Below, piece after piece: positions 12,275 to 24,117 of a stretch of DNA of 64,000 bases (within the stretch, counting starts at the first letter, position 1; each line of letters begins with the position of its first letter). The position numbers were made by a program, and so were the translations under genes. This DNA is from Megascapheus bottae (lineage: Eukaryota; Chordata; Mammalia; Rodentia; Geomyidae): positions 23,178,001 through 23,242,000 of the forward strand of contig JANJXV010000029.1 in NCBI GenBank assembly GCA_024803745.1, written 5' to 3'. Below the pieces are notes generated by a model. The model ran no database searches and was not told the DNA's origin. It worked only from the letters and a program-made list of their open reading frames with translations.

Positions 12275-14200
12275 CTGGGCCCTCAGTTCTATTCCATTGG
12301 TCCTCTGGGCTGTTCTTGTGCCAGTACCAAGCTGTTTTGGTTACTATAGCTCTGTAATAGAATCTAAAGTTTGGCATTGAAATTCCTCCTGTGCTGTTCT
12401 TTCTGCTAAGAATTGTTTTTGCTATATGTGATCTTTAATCATTCCATGTGAAATCTTGGATTGCTTCTCCTATTTCTTTAAGAATGACATTGGAATATTG
12501 ATGGGTATTGCATTGAATTCGTAGGTAACCCTTAGCAAGACTGCCATTTTCACAATGTTAATTCTTCCAATCCAGGAGCATGGGAGGTTTTCCTATTTCC
12601 TCAGTTCTGCTTTAAATTTCTTTTTCAGGATTTTAAAGATTTCATCATAAAGGTCCTTTACATTTGTAGTTGATTTGTAGGTATTTTATTTTCTTTGAGG
12701 TTATTGCAAAAGGAGTTGCTTTCCTGATTGCTTCTTTGCTTCTCCTAGAAATTAACCTACAGACCTATGGCCAACTAATCTTTGATAAGGGAGCCAAAAA
12801 TATAATGGAAGAAAAGCAGCCTCTTCAACAAATGGTGCTGGCAGAATTACTTAAGCACCTGCAGAAAAGTAAAGTTGGATCCCTCTATGTCACCCTGCAC
12901 CAGGATTAACTCCAAATGGAGCAAAGACTGCGAAAACTTTACAAGGAGGAATAGGAGATACACTAGGTCTCCTTGGCATGGGTCGAGGATAACTCAAACA
13001 CAACAAATCCAATAATTTTTGGATAAATGGTACTGAATTAAACTGCAGAGCTTCTGTATGAAAAAAGACATAGATAGCAAACTAAATAAAAAGCCCACAG
13101 AGTGGGAGAAGATCTTCACTAACCATACAACAGACAAACGCCTCATATCTAAAATATATCAACAGCTCAAAAAATTGAATCACTCCAAAACTAATCTCCA
13201 AAGTAACAACCATCCCATTAAAAGATGGACCAAAGCCTTAAAGAGAGTTTTCTCAAAAGAAGAAATAAGAATGACCTATAGACACATGAAGAAATGTTTG
13301 ACATCTCTGGCTATCAAAGAAATGTAAATAAAAACAACTATGAGATTCCACCTCTCTCCAGTTAGAATGGCCATGATCAAGAAATCTAATAACAACAGAG
13401 GCTGGCTGTGATGTGGCCAGGAGGGATAACTACTGCACTGTTGGTAGAAGTGCAAACTCATTCAACCACTATAGAAAGCAGAATGGCTGTTCCTCAAAAG
13501 ACTAAACATGAGCTCTCATATGACCCAGCAATTCCAATTCTTGGCATTTACCCAAACATCCAGGAATAAGAAGGATGTTCATTGCAGCACTATTTACCAT
13601 AGCAAAGTTATGCAACCAACCTAGCATTGTATCATGAAGATGTGGTATTTATACACAATGGAATTCTATGCTGCCATCAGAAAGAATGGCATTGCCCCAT
13701 TTGTAAGGAAATAGACTTGCAAAAAAATTTTAAGTGAAGTAAGCCAGACCCAAAGGAACATAGGCTCAATGGTTTTCCTCATTTGTAATAATTAGTACAG
13801 ATCTTGGACTCTCCTAGCAGAGGCTTACAATCACTGAAAACCTAGATACATAAGGCCATATCACATGAGGATAAATGAAAGGACCTCCAGGATATGGAAA
13901 CAATAGGCATATAATGTGTAATTGTTGTTCTTAATGTACTATATTGTTTCTCATCTCTCTTGTTGTCCCTTGGTTATTCTCATATTGTTATAGTATCTCA
14001 CCTTGTTATCTGGTATATTGTATATACAATACTTTTTTTATTTGAAATAGGATAGGGAAAGGGGAAAACAAGATGAAGGGAGGAAGTGAGGGGAAAGAAA
14101 TGGAGATAAAATTATGAGAAGGGGTATCAATGTGTGCAAACTAATGCTCCTTCTATCTGGCGAATATAAGTGTAACCCTTCTATTAATTACAATAAAAAA
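12275..14200 (+). mobile_element. 5'-inverted LINE-1, plus-strand body
   Basis: The body, about 12752-14200, is L1 sense on the plus strand and ends in ttaattacaataaaaaaa. The 5' part, 12275-12750, is inverted (minus strand) and corresponds to the ORF2 RT segment that should come just before the body. The join is near 12750. Directly flanking the element, agactgaggggga (12256) and agactggggga (14201) form a likely short TSD within a larger flank duplication. Many stops and indels show that it is older than the copy at 0.3-3.1 kb. Confidence 0.9.
12752..13700 (+). pseudogene. L1 ORF2 C-terminal remnant
   Basis: Translation in several frames gives the C-terminal part of ORF2p, for example codons at 12670-12909 and 13058-13327 (…[23 protein letters not shown]…). 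The cysteine motif region near 13390-13450 is damaged: the sequence reads grglwr-like with stops. It cannot code for a protein. Confidence 0.85.
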
Positions 14201-14217
14201 AGACTGGGGGAAGGGTG

Positions 14218-14272
14218 AACAGGAGACAACTTAAATAAGAAGATCAAAGGAAAGCAGAAAAGATGGGGGAGG
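14218..14272 (+). repeat. Right copy of the 60-bp L1-flanking duplication
   Basis: Matches 12211-12270 with a few substitutions and small gaps (aacaggagacaacttaaata, then a purine-rich end). Confidence 0.75.
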
Positions 14273-14725
14273 GAAGGAAGGAAGGGACAGTGGCATGTAC
14301 AAGAACAGGTCAAGACTCTGGCACAGAAAAGCAATGCAAGTCACATGAACTTTAAAAAAAGTAAAAGAAAAAGAAATTCTCATGCTTTCAAAAATAAGTT
14401 TTCCCTAAAATAAAACTACAAAGGTTTTTCTGATCCTTTTATGCTAGAATTCTACAGTGATCCTGAAATAGTCTCTCAAGAGAGAGTGAAAGTGCACATT
14501 TTATTACATTGAGAGACAAAATTGAGGAATATAATTCTTCATATGCTTTCAAGCATAATCTAACAGGAAGTTATTCTCATAGTAAATCTCACTAGGAATT
14601 GAAGAGTATTTTTTGTTTATTTGCCCACTTTCTAATATTTATAAGGCAACAAAACTATACATAAATTGATATTGACATAGACAATACCATAGTACATTGA
14701 AATTTTTTTAAATAAAACATTTTCA
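14273..14725. other. No recognised feature
   Basis: Begins purine-rich (gggagggaaggaaggaaggg) and then becomes AT-rich; nothing else seen. Confidence 0.4.
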
Positions 14726-14826
14726 GCCAGGCATGAGTGACTTATGCCTATAATTCTTGGTACTCTGGAGCCTGAGAATGGATGGATAAAGTTTTCGAAG
14801 CCAGCCTAGGGAGAAAATTCTATGTT
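14726..14826 (+). mobile_element. Degenerate B1-like SINE
   Basis: gccaggcatgagtgacttat, cctataattcttggtactc and aagccagcctagggagaaaa follow the order of the B1/7SL left part of the SINEs in this window. The ID-like right part is not recognisable. Confidence 0.65.
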
Positions 14827-15843
14827 GTGTTCCATGTGCCAAAAGAGAAGTGTGCAAAAAATCAAGGGTGAATCAGGCACTCCAAGTGTGCACAATGCCC
14901 TGATTTCAAATTGCAGACTCACCAAATGACTTCCTTTTCTTCCCAGAACATTCATTGCAAATTTTCCGTGAAGATATCAAGCCAATTACTGTAGATGAAG
15001 TATTTTCACAATCCTTTCTGCTATGTAATAGTATTCCTGATTTTACATTTACCCCACTTCTTTTCAGTATAGCCTTCAGTTTCTTTTCATTGGCTTAAAT
15101 TGTTTGCCTTAGGATAAATTTGATGCCTTGGTCTTTTCCATTTTCATCTTCATTTTGTGGTACTAAAAAGCAAATACAAATCCAATTACAAGAAAACAGA
15201 GAAGACACTTCTTGAGAGGTTGAATTTGGGGTCTTAATTAAAAGGCCAGTGACTGCTGATGGACTCTTGTCTCATAGATCTGCAAAAAATATACTTAACT
15301 CTTCTAGGAAATTGAGCTATGAAGGCCAGAGAGGAAAGAAAGAAGAGAAACAATAACAACAGACCAATTCAGCTCCAATGTAGAGCTGAAATGGGATGCC
15401 CCGAAGACCAGAGGTCCAGGAATCAGGACACAAGCAGACAGGAGAATATGCCACAGGCAAAATGGCTCCAGAGTTGGTCTGTACCTAAAACAGTGTGAGG
15501 GGCAGGGGAGAGTGTCACAGGGAATTGGAGTCCCAGGGTCGGATAGGTTTAGTAAACTATCATCTAAGTCCCTACCCCTGGCTCTAGGGATCAGGAGTTC
15601 CCAACTCCTAAGATGTAGCATTCACCTTCCCACACCATGAAGGCAAGATGTCAGGTGCTACCATCTAACATGTGTGGCCATTATAGAGCCTGCCAGATCC
15701 CATCTCCTCACCTCAATTTTACATTAAATTTCCTGTGTTACTTTGTCAGCCTCTTTCCATTTTGGAATTTTTATATATACAAGGAGAATACAAAACTCTC
15801 CCTTTGAAGACAGCACCATCTTTCTGGTTCTTTTGTTTTATTC

Positions 15844-15844
<1 letters not shown>
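14827..15844. other. Unannotated, moderately GC-richer from 15300
   Basis: No gene seen. The stretch 15300-15720 is richer in G/C than its surroundings and could be an old LTR, but I find neither edges nor a TSD. The open frame at 15304-15621 on the minus strand has no recognisable protein features. Confidence 0.35.

Positions 15845-15890
<46 letters not shown>
15845..15890. repeat. (TTG)n microsatellite
   Basis: About fifteen TTG units in a row, ending in TTTTG. The poly-Leu open frame over it is an artefact. Confidence 0.97.
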
Positions 15891-17021
15891 TGTCTTATTA
15901 TTTTTCCATTTAGGTCATCCTTGGAAAACTGATGGACTGAGAAGAAGAAACCTATATCATATGGACATGGCAGACAGGAAGAGGCTTATGATGGAAATGA
16001 ACTTTTGGAAGCTTTAATGGTAAGGGTTTAGAGAATGTGTCAAAAGTGGAAAAAAATACCAGTGTATAAAGTACATAATCCTATTTTATATATTTTTTTC
16101 AAAAACTGGAAATACATTTGTCACCGATACACCCTATGATATTATTCTTAAATTGATTCAAATAAATGATTTACAAGATCAGATTTAAAAGATCTCACAT
16201 TCAAAAACTTGGCTTAAAATTTTAGTTATGTTCTGAAATCTATGGGCCAGTGATTGTATATAGAGAATCCCTTCTTGAATACTTGTTTGCTAAACATGAC
16301 ATTTGAAATATGATGTAAAAATCAATGGTAATAAAATCTTTTTAAAAAGATCTCACATTTTGACATTACCAAATTATTGAAAAAAATCATTGATTTACTG
16401 ATTTGATGGAATTTATTGTAAGCTTTATGTGTATCAACTATGGGGTATATGTGTGTAACTGAGTGTGTGTGTATGTCCCATATTTATCTCAACAAAATAA
16501 TAACAGGAATTTAAGATGATTTGAAGGGTATAAAGTAAGAGATATAAAAAAAGATGGTTATACCAGCATTGTTTGAGAGTTGGGAGAAAAATCAAAGAAC
16601 ATCAACTGTTTTCACAACTTCTTACTCTAATTTGGTCATTGGTCAAGATAGCCAAGATATACTTTCTATACTGTGATGATGAAGAACTAATGAAGGAAAG
16701 TATCCATTTAGAGTGAAGAAGGTTTTTTTTATTATCATTGCAAATTGGGCAGTAACCGATTTTCCTTAAAGACATATATATCTAAAATTGTATGCCTAAA
16801 ACTGTACACCCAGAAGATATAAAATTCCTAGTCTGAATTTACTGAAGTGACCTGATAGAATAATCTGTTTTAGGAAAAGATAGATCAAATAATAGTTAGG
16901 CTACAGGTGCAGAAATAAAAAGCAGGAGAATACATATGGTTACAAGTTTAAAACAAATCATAACTACATTTAATGAGAAATATTAAATATAGTGAATCAT
17001 GTTGATAAGAATTCTTAAATT
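15891..17021. other. No recognised feature
   Basis: AT-rich sequence; a short TG-rich stretch at 16440-16480; nothing else seen. Confidence 0.4.
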
Positions 17022-17308
17022 TTTTTATTTAAGACTTTTTATTGTAATTAATAGAAGGATTACATTATATTTAGTATAAACCTTGGACTCTACTAGCAGA
17101 AGTTTACGGTAGGGCAAAACCTAGATACATAAGGCCAGATAAGATGAGGCTAAATGAAAGGACTACCAAGATATAGAAACTAGAGCCATATAACGTGTGA
17201 CTATTTTTCTTAATATACTATGTTATTTCTCAACTCTTTTGTTGTCCCTTGGTTATTCTTATACTATTACTGTATCTTACCTTGTTATCTGATATTTAAC
17301 TTTTTATT
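17022..17308 (-). mobile_element. Very short 5'-inverted LINE-1
   Basis: Only about 60 bp of L1 3' end lies on the minus strand (17036-17082, tattgtaattaatagaagg). It is joined to about 220 bp of L1 3'UTR in plus orientation (17083-17299: accttggactctactagcag through ttgttatctgatat). The plus piece belongs upstream of the minus piece in L1, with about 120 bp missing between them. Flanks with atttaagactttttatt (left) and atttaactttttatt (right) look like the TSD. Confidence 0.82.
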
Positions 17309-18284
17309 CAACCATAAATTGAAGTAGTCAGAAAGAGAAGTTGTTTTATTTAGTAGGAATAACATTGATAGGCTTTGCAAAATTGATATTTTTTTCACTT
17401 TTTAGCCTGTATGAAATCCCAATTTGAACCTCATAAAGATGTTCTAATCTTATTTGGAAGAAATTAAAATAATAATTATAAACTTTATAAATGCAATTGA
17501 GAAAGTTTATTTTCTTTAGACTAAACATTTCAAAATGTAGCCCATCATTGTGTTTTAGAAGGTTTATATATACTTAGTTTTGATCAAAACTGGTCAGTGT
17601 AAAGGATCGGCATCAAATATGAAAGAATGGTTAAACTGAAATACATTTTGGATTATATATTTTACTGAATATATTATACATTATAAACATAAAGTGTTAT
17701 GAATATGATGTTGTTATACAAAATGACATTGATAAAGGCAAAACCCATTCTACCTTGACAGCTCTGTATCATTCATTGGTTCAAAATCACTCTACATCTG
17801 AGTCATGGTCACATTGTTCTTAACATTTTCCTATAATCTTAATGCCTTGGTAGTGCAGAGGTTTTGGTGTTGTGACTCTTGCTATGACTATGGTTTCTTC
17901 CTAATATTAGAAACAATCTATTATTAACTTTTCTCTCTCCTTGACATGAGGATTTGCTGAATACCTTTCTTTCAAACGCTACTTGATTCTCATCATTACC
18001 CCATCTGTTCTAAGTAAAAGAAATTTCACTCAAGTGGTTCCTTCTCACCTAATCTTTCATAATGAAATTATACTGTTATCCTTACTCCATGATTTCCATA
18101 ACTAAATCATATGTATGCATGATTGGTGATATTTTACAATGGTTTAATATTGGTTCATTTTCAAGACAGAAACAACCCAAACTTTAATAATTTCTCCAGA
18201 AACATTTTAAGTCCATAATTCATAACTCCGCAATTCTTATCTATCATTACTTCTTTCATAATCAATTAGAAGATTCTTTTTTCT
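17309..18284. other. No recognised feature
   Basis: AT-rich; no repeat or coding feature that I can support. Confidence 0.4.
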
Positions 18285-18436
18285 ATTTTTTCTTTTTTTA
18301 TTGTAATTAATAGAAGAGATACAGTTATATTCGCTAGCTAGAAGATGCATTTCTTCATACACACTGATAGCCCTTCTCATGTTTTAGTCCCCATTTCCTC
18401 TCCCCTCCCACTTCTTGTTTCCCCTACTTTGTGAGC
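18275..18436 (-). mobile_element. Short LINE-1 3' end
   Basis: T-rich start, then ttattgtaattaatagaaga and the L1 3'UTR through the C-rich block (tcccctcccacttcttgttt). It stops there through 5' truncation. agattctttt at the left (about 18271) and agattctttag at the right (about 18437) suggest a TSD of 9-10 bp. Confidence 0.85.
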
Positions 18437-18444
18437 AGATTCTT

Positions 18445-19135
18445 TAGCCCTGTAATTTAATCAAAATTCCCTGCTATCTGTCCCGAACCCAAATCAGGAA
18501 CACTCTTCTTTTTTATTTATGTATTAATTTAGGAAGAATCTTCTTAATCAATCACATCAACTTATGTAAATCAATCATGGCAAGAAAATCTTAATCTCTG
18601 ATACTTGTAACAAGTGAGTTGAATATTTATCAAGAGCCAATCATGTGCATTTGTTTTCTAACTTGTTTGTGCTATTTTAATTATTACTATTATGTACCTT
18701 TATTGTTCAAAAGACCTGTTTTTAAGAACCAGCTCTTAACTATATTTTCAACTAAAATCTTTAACAGCGGTATGCTCTAGAAAATCGTAGTGTTAATTTA
18801 GCATAAAATGGTTCCTGGTTGGATGCCCTCCAAAATATCTGACAAAAGAACATTCAGACCTGAATAGAGAAATTTATCATGCTACACCAAATAGAATTTG
18901 TCCAAACAATTTTCTAAAACATGTTGAATAGCTGCTACTTAGTATTTTAAGGACAATAAAACTTATCATCCTAACCAAAAAGCAGTAAAATTAGACCAAA
19001 AGTAACTAAAAATGAGTATTTAGAAAAATAAAACCCAAACTTAACAAAATAAATAGAAAACAATATATTCTTAAAATTTATTAAGCAGATTTAAAATTAA
19101 TTTAAAATATTAAATATTAGTTTAAAATATTAGGT
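18445..19135. other. No recognised feature
   Basis: AT-rich, no recognised element. Confidence 0.4.
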
Positions 19136-19355
19136 ACTCATGTACTGGTGATTCATATCTGCAATTTTAGCTTCTCAGAAGGCTGGAATCTGAGGATTAA
19201 AGCCAGGAAGAAAAGTTTATGGGACTAGCCTGCAATTAATTACCAAAAATACTTTTCAAAAATTGAGCTGAACCTCAAGGGGTAGAGTTCTGAACTGGAG
19301 CAAAAAAGCAGTTTTAGCACCCAGGGTTGAGGAAAAGCTAAAGGGCAGAACCCAG

Positions 19356-19357
<2 letters not shown>
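19136..19357 (+). mobile_element. Degenerate B1-ID composite SINE
   Basis: The order tactggtgattcatatctgc, ttctcagaaggctggaatctgag, caattaattaccaaaaatac and ggggtagagttctgaactgg follows the B1-ID consensus seen elsewhere in the window, with heavy divergence. It ends in a CA microsatellite. Confidence 0.7.

Positions 19358-19428
<71 letters not shown>
19358..19428. repeat. (CA)n microsatellite at SINE tail
   Basis: About 35 CA units with one CAAA interruption. Cys/Val open frames over it are artefacts. Confidence 0.97.
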
Positions 19429-19595
19429 AATAGAATAAAGGAAGAAATTTATGTACCCAAGTGTCATCACAAGGCTTCAGACCTTCAGACTACAGTTTAA
19501 CAAAGCTATGGAAAACAATAACTTCATTTTATATAACCTCATCAGTAATAGGAAAAGTGAAGAAAAATCACACCTCACATTACTTTTTTAAAATA

Positions 19596-21985
19596 CATGT
19601 TAATATTGGAGAAACTGGGAATCCATGGAACATTCCTCAGTATAAGAAAGGCTGTGTATGTCAAACCCACAGCTAACATTATACTTAATGTCGAAAAGCT
19701 AAAGACATTTCCTCTAAAATCAGGAATGAGACAAGGATGCCCACTCTCTCCAATCCTCTTTAACATAGTATTAGAATTCTTAGCCAGAGCAATAAGACAA
19801 GATGCAAGCATAAAGGGAATCCGAATAGGGAAAGAGGCAGTGAAACATTCCCTCTCTGTAGATGACATGATTCTGTATTTAAAGGACCCTATAGTCTCCA
19901 CTCCCAAGCTCCTTGAGCTGATTCAAAACTTTGGAAAGGTAGCAGAGTGTAAAAGTAACCCTCAGAAATCAACTGCCTAACTCTATGCCAACAATGAGAG
20001 AAACGAGGCAACAATCAGGAAAGCAGCTCCTTTTGCAATAGACTCAAAGAAAATAAAGTACCTAGGAATTAACTTAACTAAGAATATAAAGGACCTTTTT
20101 GATGAAAACTTTAAAATCTTGAAAAAGAAAATTAAAGCAGAACTGAGGAAATGGAAAAACCTCCCATGCTCCTGGATTGGAACATTGTGAAAATGGCAAT
20201 CTTGCCAAGGGCTATCTGCAAATTCAATGCAATACCCATCAACATCCCAATGTCATTCTTTAAAGAAATAGAAGAGGCAATCCAAAATTTCATATGGAAT
20301 AATAAAGACCCCATAGAGCAAAAACAAATCTCAGCAGAAAGAACAGCACAGGAGGAATTTCAAACCAAATTTTAGACTCTACTACAGAGCCCTCGTGACC
20401 AAAACAGCTTGGTACTGGCACAAGAACAGGCCTGAAGACCAATGGAATAGAACTCAGGACCCAGATATTAACCCACAGACCTATGGCTGCCTAATCTTTC
20501 ATAAGGGAGCCAAAAAAAATAGAATTTAAGAAAGACAGCATCTTCAACAAGTGGTGGTGGCAGAACTGGTTAAACATCTGCAGAAAACTAAAGTAGGATC
20601 CTTCTTTGTCACCCTGCACTAGAATTAACTCCAAATGGATCAAAGACCTCAAGGTAAAAGCAGGTACATTGAAAACTTTACACGAAAGAATAGGAGATAC
20701 AGTAGGTCTCCTTGGCACAGGTCAAAACTTTCTTAATAAGGACCAAGAAACACAACAAATCAGAGAAAGTCCGGATAAGTGGGACTGCATTAAACTGCAG
20801 TGCTTCTGTATAGCAAAGGACATAGCTAGCAAATTAACTAGAAAGCCTACAGAGTGGGAGAAGACCTTCACTATCCATACAACGAACAAAGCCCTCATAG
20901 CTAAAATATATCAACAGTTCAAAAAATTGAATCACTGCAAAACTAATCTCCAAAGAAACAACTATTCCATTAAAAGATGGGCCAAAAGCTTAAAGGGAGT
21001 CTTCTCTGAAGAAGAAATAAGAATGGCCTATAGACACATGAAGAAATGCTCCACATCTCTGGTCATAAAAGAAATGCAAATCAAAACAACTCTAAGATTC
21101 CATGTCACTTCAGTTAAAAGGGCCAGGATCAAGAAATCTAATAACAACAGATGCTGGAGGGAATGGGGCCAAGAGGGATCACTACTACATTGTTGGTGGG
21201 AGTATAAACTCGTTCAGCCACTATGGTCTTCCTCAAAAGACTAAACATAGATCTCACCTATGACCCAGCAGTTCCACTACTTGCCATTTACCCAATTATC
21301 CAGAAATAAGGACATACTAAATCCACTAGCACAACAGTGTTCATTGCAGCACTATTTACCATAGCAAAGATATGGAGCCAACCCAGATGCCCATCAGTTG
21401 ATGAGTGGATTAACAAGATATGGTATTTATACACAATGGAATTCTATGCTGCTGTCAGAAAGAACAACATTGCCCAGTTGTTAGGAATTGGAAAACTTAG
21501 AAAAAATCATATTAAGTGAAGTTAGGCAGACTCAAAGGAACATAGGCTCAGTGGTTTCCCTCATTTGTTATAATCAGTAGCAACCTTGGGCTCTCTTAGC
21601 AGAATTTACAATAGAAGAAAATGTAGATTCATAAGGCCATATAGAATGTCACTAAGTGAAAGGACCTCCACAATATAGAAACAAAAACCATATAATGAGT
21701 GACTGTTGTCTTTAATGTACTATGTTATCTCTCATCTCTTTTGCTACCCTTGGTTATCATATGGTTGCAGTATTTCACCTGGTTATCTGATATATTGTAT
21801 ATATGCATATTTGGTTATTTGAAGTCAGATAGGGAGGGGAGGAAAACAAGATGAGGGGCTGAGGTTGGGGAAGGGAAATGGGGACCAAAACATGAGAAAG
21901 CTTATCAATGTATGTGAAGTAATGCACCATCTATCTGGCAAATATAATGTAACCCTTCTATTAATTACAATAAAAATATTTGAAC
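19596..21985 (+). mobile_element. 5'-truncated LINE-1, plus strand
   Basis: Starts inside the ORF2 RT domain (ggagaaactgggaatccatgg) and runs through the ORF2 C-terminus and 3'UTR to ttaattacaataaaaatatt. No inversion is seen. The G-rich 3'UTR block lies near 21835-21880. It is moderately diverged. It appears to sit in or next to an ancient L1, parts of which follow at 22020-22435. Confidence 0.93.
19597..21519 (+). pseudogene. L1 ORF2 RT and C-terminal remnant
   Basis: ORF2p sequence in several frames: 19597-19980 (RT with RQGCPLSP), 20151-20375, 20606-21244 and 21337-21519. The catalytic FADD is altered to SVDD near 19857-19868 and a stop follows at 19978. The C-terminal cysteine motif is degraded ([18 protein letters not shown]: two of the four metal ligands are lost). 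No function is possible. Confidence 0.9.
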
Positions 21986-22019
21986 ATAAATAAATATATA
22001 AAATGCAAAAAAACAAGAT

Positions 22020-22435
22020 TCAATGACAGAATTGGCATCTAAATGGATATATACTTCCATATAGATGGGTATATATAGAAATTAACTAACCATATGAAAA
22101 CATATTCAACAACTGGAAAAGCAAATCAAACCCATGATGAGATATTACTACATAGTAATATGAATGGTTAAAGTAATAATAAAAAAGAGAAAAGGACTGA
22201 GCCAGAAATAGAATAGCAAGTCTCTCTAAAACTAGTCTGAAAATTTCTTATAAAACTAAACCTATAGAACTCTGGTATGGTACTCTGGGGCATTCATGCT
22301 GGAGAAATAAAAATGTACACTTCAATCAAAACCTGCACATGAATGTTCACAGAATATTTGCTAATAATGACTGACTGAAAAAACCTCAGATCATGAAGAT
22401 ATTAAACAAGCTGTGCCTGTGAAATCCTTACCATG
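22020..22435 (+). mobile_element. Ancient LINE-1 (L1M-like) ORF2 fragment
   Basis: Degraded but ordered matches to old mammalian L1 ORF2 3' sequence: catatgaaaacatattcaac, aaatcaaacccatgatgaga and ctgcacatgaatgttcacag. It is much more diverged than the rodent L1s around it. Confidence 0.6.
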
Positions 22436-22442
22436 AAATGAC

Positions 22443-22634
22443 AAATATGTTTATTTGTTAATTTGAAATAGGATAGGGAAGGGGGGAAAACAAGATGAAG
22501 GGTGGTGGTTGTGGGAGGGAAATGGGGACCAAAACATGAGAAAGGTTATCAATGTGAAGTAATGCACCTTCTATCTGGTGAATATAATGTAACCCTTCTA
22601 TTAATTACAATAAAAATATATGAAAAAAGAAAAA
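22443..22634 (+). mobile_element. Short LINE-1 3' end, plus strand
   Basis: From tttgaaataggatagggaag through the purine-rich block to ttaattacaataaaaatata. Flanks caaatatgtttattt and aaaatatgttattatttt suggest a short TSD. Confidence 0.85.
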
Positions 22635-22639
22635 AATAT

Positions 22640-23850
22640 GTTATTATTTTAGAGTTGATGTGATGAGGTACATAAGTGAGGTAATGGGAACATTTCTTTT
22701 TGAGCCATGTACCCCTTTTCTCACTCTCTCCCATTTTTGTTCCCTCTGGCTCTTACCCACAAGTTGTATAGTTCATTTTCAACATAATGTCTAGCGAGTA
22801 CCTTTGGCTGCATTTTTTTCAACTTTTGTCTCACCATTTCTGTGCCCCCTTTTTTCCTCCTAAAGAAGATAAGCTATTAAGGCAAAAGAAAAAGACAACA
22901 AAAACAGCAATAACAGCAATAAAAATCATTAATTTCTATTCCTAGTTCACTTCATAAAACATTATTTTAAATTATTTTTTTGCACATAATTATTGCACCT
23001 TTGTGATTCAATGCTATGGACGTCTGCCTTTGGCTCACTGTGTGAATGTCTAGAGGCTTGTATAATGTATTATGCCCCAGTGTATTTTCTATTTTGCCAT
23101 CCAGTGTGTTTACTTGTAGATTTATAGGCACATTCTAATTACCGTAAATAAGAGCAATGGTTGAACATATGTTTCTTTGAGTATGGCTCACTTCACTTGA
23201 TATAATTTTTTGCCGAGTCTTTCTATTTCCTTATGAGTTGTACAATATTATGCTTAGTAATGGAAGAACTGAATTCCATTGTATATTTATACCATCTTTT
23301 ATTTATCTACTCATCCACAGAAGGGCTTGGGATTGAGTCCATATCTTAGCTAGAGTAAATAGTGAGGCAATGAACACGATTCTGTCAATTGCTTTAGTGT
23401 GGCTTTGTTTGTGTTCTACAGAAAGGAAGAAGATATTTTTTACCCACCATACAACAGATAAGGGCCTTTATCTAAAATATACTAGGAGCTCAAAAAACTA
23501 ACTTCCAAAATAACCTTCAAAAAATCAACAACCCAATTAACAAATAGACTAAAGACTTAGACTTCTCAGAGAAAGAAGTAAGAATGGCCAATAGACACAT
23601 GAAGTATCTGGCCATTAAAAAATGCAAATCAAAACATTGTTTATATTTCACCTCTCCCCAATTAGAATCGTCATTATCAAGAAAATTAAGAGTAACAAAT
23701 GCTGGTGGGTTGTGGCCAAAAGGGAACACTATTACATTGTCGGTGGGCATATAAACTTGTTCAACGACTCTGGAAAGAAGTATGGAAGCCACTAAAATGA
23801 CTAAACATAGAGCTCCCCTACGATCCAGCAATTTCAGCTAAGATGATTCT
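22640..23850 (-). mobile_element. Older 5'-inverted LINE-1
   Basis: The minus-strand body 22640-23410 holds the 3'UTR of an older subfamily (same type as at 31.1 kb: ctcactctctcccatttttg, agttcattttcaacataatg) and the end of ORF2. From about 23411 the L1 is in plus orientation (aaggaagaagatatttttta to gatccagcaatttc), which is the ORF2 segment that should lie just upstream. This is again a 5' inversion. No TSD was found. Confidence 0.85.
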
Positions 23851-23952
23851 ACCTATAAAATTGGAATACTGTTGTCAATCCCACATACTCTTACATTCAT
23901 AATTTAAAGAAAAAATTCTCATATCAAAGTTATGTGTTAAAAAGAATGTTTG

Positions 23953-24112
23953 ACGGGGCCGAGAAACCCTGGTTCAATTCCTTGGTACCACATACATAGA
24001 AAAAAAGCCGAAAGTGGTGCTGAAGATCAAGTGGTAGAGCTCTAGACTTGAGAAAGCCCAAGGACAGTGCTCAGGCCCTGAGCTCAAGCCCAGGGCTGGC
24101 AAAAAATAAAAA
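23953..24112 (+). mobile_element. ID-ID dimeric SINE, 5'-truncated
   Basis: gaaaccctggttcaattcct (ID left unit with box B), linker accacatacatagaaaaaaagcc, then a right unit (tcaagtggtagagctctaga, ctgagctcaagcccagggc) and an A-rich tail. Confidence 0.88.
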
Positions 24113-24117
24113 TAAAG

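Noticed and set aside
15304..15621. 105-codon minus-strand open frame in a GC-richer segment
   Set aside because: No recognisable family; the segment may be an old LTR but has no edges or TSD that I can find.
23953..24112. tRNA gene
   Set aside because: The A- and B-box-like segments belong to ID-type SINE units with A tails and no tRNA cloverleaf or CCA-end context.
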